This document shows positions 25,116 to 33,400 of a stretch of 64,000 nucleotides of DNA, in pieces (the stretch's first letter is position 1; every line of letters begins with the position of its first letter). The stretch is taken from the NCBI RefSeq assembly GCF_902459735.1, contig NZ_CABPRV010000002.1, positions 434,001-498,000 of the forward strand, given 5' to 3'. Made by a program: the position numbers and the translations under genes. Below the pieces are notes generated by a model. That model was not told the origin of the DNA. It searched no databases and saw only the letters and a list, made by a program, of their open reading frames with translations. The DNA is from Pandoraea capi (lineage in GTDB: Bacteria > Pseudomonadota > Gammaproteobacteria > Burkholderiales > Burkholderiaceae).

Positions 25116-25673
25116 TCAGAACATCGAATTGCCGCTGACGGTCTTGGCCGGAGTCTGTTGCGAGACGTCCCAGTGCTCGACGATCTTGCCCTTCTCGAGA
25201 CGGAAGATGTCCACGATGGCGATGGGCAGATCGCCCGGATGCGGCACCTTGCGCACGTGCAGGATCACGAAATTGCCGTCGGCGAAGGCCCGTACGATGT
25301 CGCTGTGCGAGTCCGGCTGATTCTTGCGCAAAAATTCCAGAAACTTGCCGAACCCCTCGATGCCGTCGGGCGCATTCGGATTGTGCTGGATGTATTTGTC
25401 GCCGAGATACTGACGCGCCGCCGCGAAGTCCTTGCGGTTGAGCCCCGCCTCGTAGAACGCGAGCACGGCCTGCTTGTTCGCGGCCAACTGCGCCGCAGAC
25501 ACGGAGGGGGCGGTACTTCCCGACGCGCCCAGCCCTTCGGTCGCCGCTGCCGAAATCGCGGAACCGGGCAACGGCGCCATCCCCTCGGCCGCGCAGGCCG
25601 CAGGCATGGTGACGGTGAAGGCGGCGCTCACCGTGGCAGACACTGCGAGCCACGAAGCAATCGATGTTTTCAT
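25116..25673 (-). CDS. Exported SnoaL/NTF2-like protein
   Basis: 185 aa. Signal peptide (SWLAVSATVSAAFTVTMPAACAAE) and Ala/Ser-rich linker to about residue 60, then an NTF2-fold domain of the SnoaL polyketide-cyclase-like type: NKQAVLAFYEAGLNRKDFAAARQYLGDKYIQHNPNAPDGIEGF, ending VDIFRLEKGKIVEHWDVSQ. Such periplasmic SnoaL-like proteins are common in proteobacteria; no specific reaction is known. Lies between a convergent DUF2252 gene and a same-strand GST gene 58 bp upstream. Confidence 0.88.
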   Translation of the reverse strand: MKTSIASWLAVSATVSAAFTVTMPAACAAEGMAPLPGSAISAAATEGLGASGSTAPSVSAAQLAANKQAVLAFYEAGLNRKDFAAARQYLGDKYIQHNPNAPDGIEGFGKFLEFLRKNQPDSHSDIVRAFADGNFVILHVRKVPHPGDLPIAIVDIFRLEKGKIVEHWDVSQQTPAKTVSGNSMF

Positions 25674-25730
25674 AGGGGTTCGGTTGTCTGGTTTGTCTGA
25701 GATAGCCTGAAATAAGGCGATGGCGGGAAA

Positions 25731-26402
25731 TTAGCTTAGCAGTTCATACGGTCCGCCGCGCACGAGGGCGCGTTGATAAGCGTCGCGCGCGTGGATGCGT
25801 TCGAGGAAATCGACGATGGCAGGCCAACGCCCCCGGGCATCACCGCGTGCCGCCACGGCTTCCAGCGGGAAACTCATCTGAATGTCGGCCGCGCTGAACT
25901 GGTCGCCGACGAACCAGCCGGTCCTGGTCAATGCATCGTTGATGTATCCGAAATGCAACGCCAGTTGAGGATCGACGAAGCTCGACTGCAAGGTGCCGCT
26001 GATCTTGCGCGCGATAGGACGCACGAAGAACGGCATCGGCGCGCTGGCAATACGCAGTGCCACCAGCTTGAGCAGCAACGGCGGCATGGCCGAGCCTTCT
26101 GCGTAATGCAGCCAGTAGGTCCATTGCAGCCGTTCGGGCGTATCACGTGGGGGTGCGAGACGTCCCTGACCACACCGGTCGGCCAGATACTCGATGATCG
26201 CGCCCGATTCCGCCAGCGTCAGATCGCCGTCGGTGATGACCGGCGACTTGCCCAACGGATGCACGCGGCGCAACGCGGGCGGCGCGAGCATGGTCTTCGG
26301 ATCGCGTTCGTAGCGTTGCAGCTCGTACGGCACCTCAAGTTCTTCGAGCATCCACAGCACGCGCTGCGAGCGGGAGTTGTTCAGGTGATGGACCGTCAGC
26401 AT
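25731..26402 (-). CDS. Glutathione S-transferase
   Basis: 223-aa cytosolic GST. N-terminal thioredoxin fold (LTVHHLNNSRSQRVLWMLEELEVPYELQRYERD, cis-Pro motif GKSPVITDGDLTLAESGAIIEYLAD) and all-helical C-terminal domain (WTYWLHYAEGSAMPPLLLKL...GDQFSAADIQMSFPLEAV). Ser in NNSRSQR is the likely glutathione-activating residue. Divergent from the LysR gene at 26552 with a dyad in between, so probably its target; same strand as the SnoaL-like gene downstream. Confidence 0.93.
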   Translation of the reverse strand: MLTVHHLNNSRSQRVLWMLEELEVPYELQRYERDPKTMLAPPALRRVHPLGKSPVITDGDLTLAESGAIIEYLADRCGQGRLAPPRDTPERLQWTYWLHYAEGSAMPPLLLKLVALRIASAPMPFFVRPIARKISGTLQSSFVDPQLALHFGYINDALTRTGWFVGDQFSAADIQMSFPLEAVAARGDARGRWPAIVDFLERIHARDAYQRALVRGGPYELLS

Positions 26403-26441
26403 GGTGTCTGGCTCCGGCGGGAAATCCGCACGCCATTGTCG

Positions 26442-26461
26442 CCTTAATGACGGGTTTAAGG
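26442..26461. promoter_or_regulatory. Candidate operator CCTTAA-N8-TTAAGG
   Basis: Perfect 6-bp inverted repeat in the gap between the divergent GST and LysR genes. The 8-nt centre is longer than a classic T-N11-A box, so assignment to LysR is tentative. Confidence 0.45.
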
Positions 26462-26551
26462 GTACGCTTGTCCATCGGCCGTGTGCGCGAACGCATCGCG
26501 GGCTTTCGACAATCCCCGACGTCCGCGTGGCGTCTCATCCCGTTCTCGCTC

Positions 26552-27481
26552 ATGGACCGAATCGACGCCATGAAGGTCTTCGTCGCCATCGTCGACGAAG
26601 GCAGCCTTGCCGGCGCCGCCCGGCGTCTCGGACGCTCGGCCGCCGCCGTGAGCCGCGCCATCGCCTATCTGGAAACCCACACCGGCACCGCCCTGCTTCA
26701 TCGAACCACGCGAACGCTCCGGCTCAGCGCCGCCGGAGAGCGCTATGCCGCCGCCTGCCGGCGCATTCTGCTCGATCTCGAAGAAGCCGATGTCATCGCC
26801 GCCGGCGAGCGATCCGACCCACGCGGTCAATTGACGATCTCCGTGCCGCTCGCCGCCGGCGAAACCTTCATGCGAGAGATCGCCGACGCTTTTATCGAGC
26901 GCTACCCCGATGTGGTCGTGCGCCTGCAACTGAGCGATCTGCCGGTCAACCTGATCGACGAAGGCGTCGATGTGGCAGTACGTGTTGCCCATCTGCCGGA
27001 CTCCTCGCTGGTGGCGACGCAGGTCGGCGAAGTGCGCCGCATCATCGCAGCCTCACCGGAATATCTGGCCACGCACCCGCCCATCGAAACACCCGCCGAC
27101 CTGTCGAAGCATCGCATCGTCTCCATGACGTATTTCGGCATCGACTCCTGGCGTTTTCCGCCCACGGGTCGCAGCGCCGTGCCGCAGATCGTTCAGTTCA
27201 CGCCACGGCTGATCGTCAACTCGATTCGTGCCGCGATCGCCTCCGTGGTCGCGGGACACGGCGTGGCACGCATGCTGACGTACCACATCGTCAAAGAACT
27301 GGAAGACGGTACGTTGACGATTCTCTTGCAGAACTACGAACATCCACCCATGCCGGTGCACATCATCACCCCGCAGGGACGACTGTCCGTACCCAAGGTA
27401 CGCGCGTTCGTGGACTTTGCCGTGCCGCGTCTGCGCAAGCATTTCTCGCACGTACACAAGCTCGCAGCGGGCAAGGCCTGA
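26552..27481 (+). CDS. LysR-family regulator (divergent from GST)
   Basis: 309 aa. Helix-turn-helix MDRIDAMKVFVAIVDEGSLAGAARRLGRSAAAVSRAIAYLETHTGTALLHRTTR followed by the CrgA/DSF-type effector domain (GQLTISVPLAAGETFMREIADAFIERYPDVVVRLQLSDLPVNLIDEGVDVAVRV). ATG 26552 is chosen because the family begins here; the longer frame from 26447 runs through the candidate operator. Likely controls the divergent GST gene. Confidence 0.9.
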   Translation: MDRIDAMKVFVAIVDEGSLAGAARRLGRSAAAVSRAIAYLETHTGTALLHRTTRTLRLSAAGERYAAACRRILLDLEEADVIAAGERSDPRGQLTISVPLAAGETFMREIADAFIERYPDVVVRLQLSDLPVNLIDEGVDVAVRVAHLPDSSLVATQVGEVRRIIAASPEYLATHPPIETPADLSKHRIVSMTYFGIDSWRFPPTGRSAVPQIVQFTPRLIVNSIRAAIASVVAGHGVARMLTYHIVKELEDGTLTILLQNYEHPPMPVHIITPQGRLSVPKVRAFVDFAVPRLRKHFSHVHKLAAGKA

Positions 27482-27678
27482 CGGCGACGCGCGAGGTTAC
27501 GCGGCACGCAGGGCATGTCTGCGCGAGCGCAAGCCGCCGTCATTCGTACGCGACGCGGAAGAATGACTTCCGGCACACGCCCTTTTTCCGGCCCGTTGCC
27601 GCGACCTACACTGGCTCCATCGCTTTTGCGCGCCGTACCGGCCAAAGCCGAGGACGGCGCAGCGTCCCCGGAGTCAAC

Positions 27679-28878
27679 ATGTCCAATGCAGTACTCGGCG
27701 GCACCACGACCGCCCCCTTCAACGCCTGGCGCGCCACGCTGTCAGCCGCGTGCGCCAGCCTCATCGGCATCGGTTTTGCCCGCTTCGCCTACACCGCCCT
27801 GCTGCCTGCCATCATCGGCGCGCACTGGTTCGCGCCTGCAACCGCGGCCTATCTCGGTGCCGCCAACCTCGGGGGTTATCTCGCCGGGGCGTTGGGCGCA
27901 CGGGTGCTGGCGCGCCATGCGCCGAACGTCATCGTGCTGCGCGCCATGATGCTGCTCGCCGCGCTGGCGTTCTTCGCCTGTGCGTGGCCTATCTCGTTTC
28001 TCTGGTTCTTCGCGTGGCGCTTTGCGTCGGGATTCGCGGGCGGGGTGCTGATGGTCATGGCGGCGCCCTCAGTGCTGGCCCACGTCGCGCCGTCGCGACG
28101 CGGCATCGTGAGCGGCGCGATCTTCGCGGGGTTGGGGCTCGGGATCGCCGCCTCCGGCACGCTCGTGCCGCTGCTGTTGCGTCAGGGACTGGCGCAGACA
28201 TGGATCGGGTTGGGGGTGCTCTCGCTGCTGCTCACGGCAGTGGCGTGGCGCGGCTGGCCCGACGGCGCACCGGCCACGACCGCCACGGCGCATCCGAAGC
28301 ACCGTGCAGTCGCACCGCTCACGCTGCGCTCGCTTTACGTCGAATACGCGCTGAACGCCGTCGCGTTGGTGCCGCACATGATCTTCCTCGTCGACTACGT
28401 CGCACGGGGTCTTGGCAAAGGCCTCGATGCAGGCGCGAATTACTGGGTGCTGTACGGCCTCGGGGCCATCGTCGGCCCGATATTCGTCGGCCACCTCGCT
28501 GACCGCATCGGCTTCGCGCGCGCCTTGCGAGTCGCTTACGTCGCGCAGATGTGTGCCGTCATGTTGCCCGTGCTGGGGCTCGGACTACCCGCCCTGATCG
28601 TCTCTAGTTTCGTGATGGGGGCGTTCACACCCGGTATCGTGCCGCTCGTGCTCGGTCGTGTGAACGAACTGCTCGCGCACCATCCTGCGTCGCAAAAGGC
28701 CGCGTGGAGCACCGCGACGACCAGCTTCGCCACCTTGCAGGCCGGTGCGGCCTACGGATTGTCGTTCCTGTTCGCGGCGACTTCCGGCAACTACTCGCTG
28801 CTGTTTCTCGTCGGTGGCGTGGCCATGGCTACCAGTCTGGTCGTGAACATCGTTGCCGGGCGCATGGCGCGCGCCTGA
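27679..28878 (+). CDS. YbfB/YjiJ-family MFS transporter
   Basis: 399-aa inner-membrane permease with about 12 hydrophobic helices. The start fits the family well: ATLSAACASLIGIGFARFAYTALLPAIIGAHWFAPATAAYLGAANLGGYLAGALGARVLAR. The C-terminal half contains GAIVGPIFVGHLADRIGFARAL. ATG 27679 has GGAG 6 bp upstream; the same frame is open far upstream (to 26401) but that part overlaps the LysR gene and reads as nonsense. Substrates of this family are unknown. No partner gene. Confidence 0.9.
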   Translation: MSNAVLGGTTTAPFNAWRATLSAACASLIGIGFARFAYTALLPAIIGAHWFAPATAAYLGAANLGGYLAGALGARVLARHAPNVIVLRAMMLLAALAFFACAWPISFLWFFAWRFASGFAGGVLMVMAAPSVLAHVAPSRRGIVSGAIFAGLGLGIAASGTLVPLLLRQGLAQTWIGLGVLSLLLTAVAWRGWPDGAPATTATAHPKHRAVAPLTLRSLYVEYALNAVALVPHMIFLVDYVARGLGKGLDAGANYWVLYGLGAIVGPIFVGHLADRIGFARALRVAYVAQMCAVMLPVLGLGLPALIVSSFVMGAFTPGIVPLVLGRVNELLAHHPASQKAAWSTATTSFATLQAGAAYGLSFLFAATSGNYSLLFLVGGVAMATSLVVNIVAGRMARA

Positions 28879-28903
28879 CGCGCAGAGGTCGTCGCCGCAG
28901 GGG

Positions 28904-29743
28904 TCAGGCTTCGTATTCGATGCCGTAAGCGCCCTTCTGTTGCCGGATGCTTGCGAAGCCGAGTTCGCCCAGGTGCATCCCGGCGATCAGGAGCCGGTCT
29001 GCACTGACCCGGTCGAGCAGCCTCGTTCGCGTGGCCGCGGCCAGCGATGTGTCCTGATCGAAGGCAATCGATACGTCCGGGCGCTGAATCTGGATGTGCG
29101 GGAAGTGCACGATATCGCCCCAGACGAGCAAGCCAGCGTCGCGAGACTCGACGAGATACCCCGTATGCCCCTCGGTGTGTCCCGGCAACGACATCGCGCG
29201 GATGCCGGGAAGCACCTCACCGGCGTCAAACATGCGAAGCCGCTCGCGATAGCCATCGAAGACCTGTCGCGCGATCCGGAAGTTGCCCTGTGCCCGCTCG
29301 CTGGCGCGGGCCAGATTGGCGTCGTCCTCCCAGAATGCCACCTCGCGCCGGTCGACAACCAGTTCCGCATTCGGAAAGGCGACCTCACCCTCCGTCATCA
29401 GTCCGCCGACATGATCGGGATGTGCATGCGTGAGGAGCACCGTATCGATGTCGGCAGGCTCGATCCCGGCGAGCAACAGATTGCCCTTGAGATGACCGCC
29501 CCACTGCTTGATGCCACCGGCGCCGCCGTCGATGAGCACCGTGCGGCCGCCCCCTTGCACGACATAGCAGTTGATGTGGATGGCGGCCGGCGCCTGCTGT
29601 CCGGCCTCGCCCTGGATACGCGCGGCCTCGGAAGCGTCGATGTTCGAAAGAAAGTCGAGACTCGCGGTGAGATAACCGTCGCTGATCGCCGTGACGGTGA
29701 AGTCGCCGACTTGCTGGCTGGGGAAGGTGTGAGTGGGCACCAT
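28904..29743 (-). CDS. Metallo-beta-lactamase-fold hydrolase
   Basis: 279-aa soluble MBL-fold protein. Zinc motif THAHPDHVGG (HxHxDH), further ligands in LPGHTEGHTGY and the Asp/His of WGDIVHFPH; ends LIAGMHLGELGFASI. Pattern resembles the lactonase/AhlD or sulfatase-like branch, but the substrate cannot be told. ATG 29743 is used because AGGAG lies 6 bp upstream; a longer start at 29770 would overlap the next gene by 14 bp. Same strand as and 13 bp after the unknown gene 29757-30311, so probably co-transcribed. Confidence 0.88.
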   Translation of the reverse strand: MVPTHTFPSQQVGDFTVTAISDGYLTASLDFLSNIDASEAARIQGEAGQQAPAAIHINCYVVQGGGRTVLIDGGAGGIKQWGGHLKGNLLLAGIEPADIDTVLLTHAHPDHVGGLMTEGEVAFPNAELVVDRREVAFWEDDANLARASERAQGNFRIARQVFDGYRERLRMFDAGEVLPGIRAMSLPGHTEGHTGYLVESRDAGLLVWGDIVHFPHIQIQRPDVSIAFDQDTSLAAATRTRLLDRVSADRLLIAGMHLGELGFASIRQQKGAYGIEYEA

Positions 29744-29756
29744 TGGGCTCCTGAGA

Positions 29757-30311
29757 TCAGTTTCGTTCACGCTTGTCTTCCGGCGCGCGCCGGCGAGCGC
29801 TCGTCAGTTGGTCGCCCATCGGTGCATAGAGATCCACGCCCTCCGGGCGATGCGCGAACTGCCGCGCGTCATGCGTCGGCAATACCGCGAGCCAGCGAGA
29901 CGTCGGACACTTGTCCAGCGCCACCGCATGCATGGCGAGCGGCTTGAGCCCCATGTCGATCAACGGCGCCGGGCCGAGCGAACACAGCGCCAGCCGCTCG
30001 CCCGTCTGCACCGCCGGGGCCGGACCGATATCGCTGTACAGGTTTCGGTGCCAGTCGGTGATGTGCTGCTGCCATCGCGCAAAATTGCCACCGCCTTTAC
30101 GGCGATACTCGTCGCCGGTCAGCACATCCAGTCCGTAGACGGTATGGATGGCAAGGTAAGCCGGACACCCGCCAGTCATCGCCCTGAAGCGTTGCGACGT
30201 GTGAAAACCCGTCACGGAAATGAGGGCGGGCAGCTTTTCAAGGCTGTAGAAGGCGTTCCATTCCGCCTCGCTCGCCGCATCGGCGAAGTTGCATTCCACG
30301 GTGTAGATCAT
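29757..30311 (-). CDS. Unknown protein, EthD-like/dimeric barrel N-terminus
   Basis: 184 aa from ATG 30311 (frame open to 30341). The start MIYTVECNFADAASEAEWNAFYSLEKLPALISVTGFHTSQRFRA looks like a dimeric alpha/beta-barrel of the EthD/DUF4286 type, small monooxygenase- or degradation-linked proteins. The rest holds a Trp/His-containing segment (ARWQQHITDWHRNLYSDIGPAP) without a motif I know. It lies directly upstream of the MBL hydrolase gene and divergent from a LysR regulator, an arrangement typical of a small catabolic operon. Confidence 0.7.
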   Translation of the reverse strand: MIYTVECNFADAASEAEWNAFYSLEKLPALISVTGFHTSQRFRAMTGGCPAYLAIHTVYGLDVLTGDEYRRKGGGNFARWQQHITDWHRNLYSDIGPAPAVQTGERLALCSLGPAPLIDMGLKPLAMHAVALDKCPTSRWLAVLPTHDARQFAHRPEGVDLYAPMGDQLTSARRRAPEDKRERN

Positions 30312-30367
30312 GAGGTGTCGTCGTTCCCTGAAGGCGCGCATCCGTTGGTGAATCGCGCGTTCTCATT

Positions 30368-30382
30368 GCATTAACGTAATGC
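30368..30382. promoter_or_regulatory. Candidate LysR site GCATTA-N3-TAATGC
   Basis: Perfect 15-bp inverted repeat in the divergent gap, 57 bp before the 30311 start. Likely bound by the LysR protein encoded at 30480. Confidence 0.5.
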
Positions 30383-30479
30383 TAATCTTGCATTTTACTT
30401 AGTCATAGCGACCAAACGTCAGGCTTCATTGATGTTTAATCAAGCTAAAGTCATACACTCACCCAGCGGGACGATTTCC

Positions 30480-31376
30480 ATGCGACGCAAGATTCCGAGC
30501 CATTCCGCCCTTCTCGCGTTCGAGGCGGCGGCCAGACACGGCAGTTTCGCGCGAGCCGCCGACGAACTGGCTCGTACGGAAGGTGCCATCAGCCGACAGA
30601 TCGGCCGACTGGAGGAATTTCTGGGGGTGACGCTGTTCGAGCGGATCGGCAATCGGGTCCGTCTGTTACCCAACGGGACGCGATATGCGGCGCAGGTCGG
30701 CGAGATTCTGGATCGACTGGAGCGAGACAGTCTGTATCTGATGGGCCAGCCGGCCCAGGGGGCGAGCATCGATATCGCTGCCACGCCGACGTTCGCCACG
30801 CGCTGGCTGATCCCGCGACTCGGGCGCTTCACGCAGTTGCATCCGAACATTACGGTGCACATCGCAGAATGCATGGCGCCCTTTCTGCTGGCGGGCAGCG
30901 GGTTCGATGCCGCCGTCCATTTCGATCATCCGGCATGGTCGGGCATGCATGTGCATCACCTGCTCGAAGAGGTGCTGATTCCGGTATGCAGTCCGGCACT
31001 GCTGGCGCGGGCCGGTGAACCTGTGTCGCTGGACAGCTTGCCTCGCCTTCACCGACGGCAGCATCCGGACGCCTGGCAAACCTACGCACAGGCTGTCGAC
31101 ATTCCGCTGTCCAATTCCGCCATCGGCGCGCGCTACGATCTTCATTCCATGTTGATCGAAGCCGCCATCGCCGGGTTGGGCGTCGCCCTGGTGCCGCACC
31201 TTTACGTTGGCGCAGAGTTGGAGCAAGGTCGACTGGTCGCACCCTGGCCGAAGGACAAGGCCGTATCGAAGCATTTTTGCCTCGTGCTGCCCGAGCCGAT
31301 TGCACTGAGTCAGGGGCCGGTGCAGGCGTTTGCCCACTGGCTGCTCGACGAGGCGCGTGAGACGCGCTCGTGCTGA
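30480..31376 (+). CDS. GcvA-type LysR regulator
   Basis: 298 aa. Helix-turn-helix RRKIPSHSALLAFEAAARHGSFARAADELARTEGAISRQIGRLEEFLGVTLFER, then an effector domain with SIDIAATPTFATRWLIPRLGRFTQLHPNITVHI, the hallmark of the GcvA/AmpR branch. ATG 30480 is used; an upstream ATG at 30429 adds 17 residues. Divergent from the unknown-MBL gene pair, its likely target. Confidence 0.9.
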   Translation: MRRKIPSHSALLAFEAAARHGSFARAADELARTEGAISRQIGRLEEFLGVTLFERIGNRVRLLPNGTRYAAQVGEILDRLERDSLYLMGQPAQGASIDIAATPTFATRWLIPRLGRFTQLHPNITVHIAECMAPFLLAGSGFDAAVHFDHPAWSGMHVHHLLEEVLIPVCSPALLARAGEPVSLDSLPRLHRRQHPDAWQTYAQAVDIPLSNSAIGARYDLHSMLIEAAIAGLGVALVPHLYVGAELEQGRLVAPWPKDKAVSKHFCLVLPEPIALSQGPVQAFAHWLLDEARETRSC

Positions 31377-31417
31377 CGCGCCCACGGCAAACCGCACGTC
31401 ATGCCACTCGCCACGCC

Positions 31418-32170
31418 CTACCGCCAGGCCGCGCTCAGCATCACACCACCGGAGACGATCAGCATCGTATCGAGCAACCGCTGAAACACCGACGGCGAGA
31501 TGCCGAGGACAAAACGCTTGCCGAGCATCGTCCCGAGCATCAAGGTCATGCCGACGATCAGGCCGTTGATCCACGCGGCGGCAGGTAACGCGCCGAGTCC
31601 TGAGAACATCAGCACTTTTGCCACGTAGATGAAGACGGAACTGGCCGACTCCGCGCCGAGGAAGGCGCCGCCCGACAGGCCGTAGGCCGCAAACGCCGGA
31701 ACGCTGAGCGGTCCGGTCGAGAGCACGATACCGGTGAGGAACCCGATGACGGCACCCACGACAGCGAGTTGCCAGAGCGACAACCGCCACTGACGCCGTT
31801 GCAGGTAGTGGCGCGTCGGTACCATCGCGATGAAGAACAGCCCCAGCGTGATGTCGACGACGGTCGATGGCAGAATCCATAACGTCTTCGCGCCGAGCGC
31901 CGCGGCCGGAGCACCCGGCACCGAGTAGGCGCAGACCGCACGCCAGTCGATCTCACGCCACCACGCCAGTACCTTCGAGATGTTGCCGATGACAGCCGCG
32001 ACCGCCATGATCGGCACCGCCTGTTTCGGGCCATACGTGTAGACCAGCACCGGCAACAGCATCATCGACGAGCCCGTGCCGACCACCCCACTCACCACGC
32101 CGGCCGCCGTCCCCACGATGGCGATCATCGCCATGCCCCACGCGTGCCCCGCCAAAAATCCTTCCAGCAT
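31418..32170 (-). CDS. TSUP/TauE-SafE family membrane transporter
   Basis: 250-aa inner-membrane protein with about eight helices. N-terminal GTAAGVVSGVVGTGSSMMLLPVLVYTYGPKQAVPIMAVAAVIGNISKVLAWW and the repeated GAVIGFLTGIVLSTGPLSVPAFAAYGL are the two TauE/SafE repeats. The family exports sulfonates, sulfite or organic acids; substrate here unknown. Divergent from the LysR gene 32411-33400. Confidence 0.88.
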   Translation of the reverse strand: MLEGFLAGHAWGMAMIAIVGTAAGVVSGVVGTGSSMMLLPVLVYTYGPKQAVPIMAVAAVIGNISKVLAWWREIDWRAVCAYSVPGAPAAALGAKTLWILPSTVVDITLGLFFIAMVPTRHYLQRRQWRLSLWQLAVVGAVIGFLTGIVLSTGPLSVPAFAAYGLSGGAFLGAESASSVFIYVAKVLMFSGLGALPAAAWINGLIVGMTLMLGTMLGKRFVLGISPSVFQRLLDTMLIVSGGVMLSAAWR

Positions 32171-32350
32171 TCATGCCTCGCCGTTTTTCGCTGCTGATGT
32201 TTCGCTGCTGATTACTGCCTACTGCCCTTGGTCTACTCTTGCCACGTCGTTTCGCGTGGTAACCCGCGCGCTTCACTGGCACGTGTGGCCAGAGCCGCCA
32301 CAATAAAGCATGATCATCGCTCACACTATCGATAAAATCGTCGCTCTTCC

Positions 32351-32365
32351 GTGATAAAAAATCAC
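32351..32365. promoter_or_regulatory. LysR box GTGAT-AAAAA-ATCAC
   Basis: Perfect inverted repeat with an A5 centre; the core TGATAAAAAATCA fits T-N11-A. It lies 46 bp before the LysR start at 32411, in the 240-bp divergent gap. The gap also holds a 14-bp direct repeat (TTTCGCTGCTGATG-like, near 32184-32212). Confidence 0.55.
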
Positions 32366-32410
32366 AGATCGACGATTGGGTCGCATCAAGTCGCATTAGG
32401 AGAATTCGGG

Positions 32411-33400
32411 ATGTCGCGTCAGCTACCGCCGCTACACGCGTTACGCGTGTTCGAGACAGCCGCCCGTGCGCAGAGCCTGAGCGCTGCGGCACAGGAACTG
32501 TCGATCACCCACGGGGCCGTGAGTCGTCAGATCGCGCTGCTCGAAGCGTGGCTCGGCCAGACGTTGTTCGTGCGTCAGGGCCAGCGCAACGTCGCAACGG
32601 ACCATGCGCGCGCGTTCGCCGCCGAGATCAGCGCGGCGTTCGACCGCATCGGCGACGCCGCGCTGCGCTTCGGGAAGGCGCCGCGCACGCGGGTGGTCCG
32701 CGTCAACGCCCAGACCACGCTCGCCATGCATTGGCTGATCGCCCGTCTGCCGGCGTTTCATGCCGCGCAACCCGACGTACAGGTCGTCGTCACCACATCA
32801 AGCAGCGGCGACGCGGCGTTTCGTGGCGGGTTCGATGTCGCGCTGCGCCGCGATCCGCCGCCCCGTCCCGAGTGGGAAACGTATGAGAGGACCGTGCTGT
32901 TCACCGAACGCGCGACCGTCGTCGCGGCCCCTTCGTTGCTGGCGGCGTCGCCTTTGCGTCGTTTGAAAGACCTTGCGAAGCACAACTTCGTCGCCACGCA
33001 AACACGCGTGGGCGCATGGGAGGAGTGGCTGAGTGCGGCGGGCGTGCCCGCACTGCGTCCCGTGCGATTCCATCGTTTCGATCACTATCACGTGAGCTTG
33101 CAGGCGGTCGTGGATGGTTTGGGCGTGGGGATCGGCTGCCTGCCGACACTGAATCGCGAACTCGCCGCCGGACGTCTGGCCATGCCATTCCCGGACATTC
33201 AGGTCGACGGCGCGACCTACGTCACGCTCGTGCCGCGCGACGCCGACAAGTCCAGACCATTACGGGATTTCCTCGCATGGGTGCATGCCGCAGCCAGCAC
33301 GCCTGTCGGGGACGTCGGCACCGAAGCAAAGACTACGCGCCCGGCCCGACGCTCCACTTCCCGGGCGACACGCCAAATGCGCGGCGGAAGTACCGGGTGA
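32411..33400 (+). CDS. GcvA-type LysR regulator with C-terminal extension
   Basis: 329 aa. Helix-turn-helix QLPPLHALRVFETAARAQSLSAAAQELSITHGAVSRQIALLEAWLGQTLFVRQGQR, then a GcvA-like effector domain (TTLAMHWLIARLPAFHAAQPDVQVVVTTS). ATG 32411 has AGGAG about 9 bp upstream. The family normally ends near DFLAWVHAAA; here a basic tail of some 35 residues follows, and its last 68 bp overlap the convergent AraC gene, so the tail may result from a lost stop. Probably regulates the divergent TSUP transporter. Confidence 0.88.
   Translation: MSRQLPPLHALRVFETAARAQSLSAAAQELSITHGAVSRQIALLEAWLGQTLFVRQGQRNVATDHARAFAAEISAAFDRIGDAALRFGKAPRTRVVRVNAQTTLAMHWLIARLPAFHAAQPDVQVVVTTSSSGDAAFRGGFDVALRRDPPPRPEWETYERTVLFTERATVVAAPSLLAASPLRRLKDLAKHNFVATQTRVGAWEEWLSAAGVPALRPVRFHRFDHYHVSLQAVVDGLGVGIGCLPTLNRELAAGRLAMPFPDIQVDGATYVTLVPRDADKSRPLRDFLAWVHAAASTPVGDVGTEAKTTRPARRSTSRATRQMRGGSTG

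Noticed and set aside
26401-27678. 425-codon extension before the YbfB-like transporter
   Set aside because: It overlaps a clear LysR gene in another frame, and composition is Arg/His/Ser-rich as in GC-rich shadow frames.
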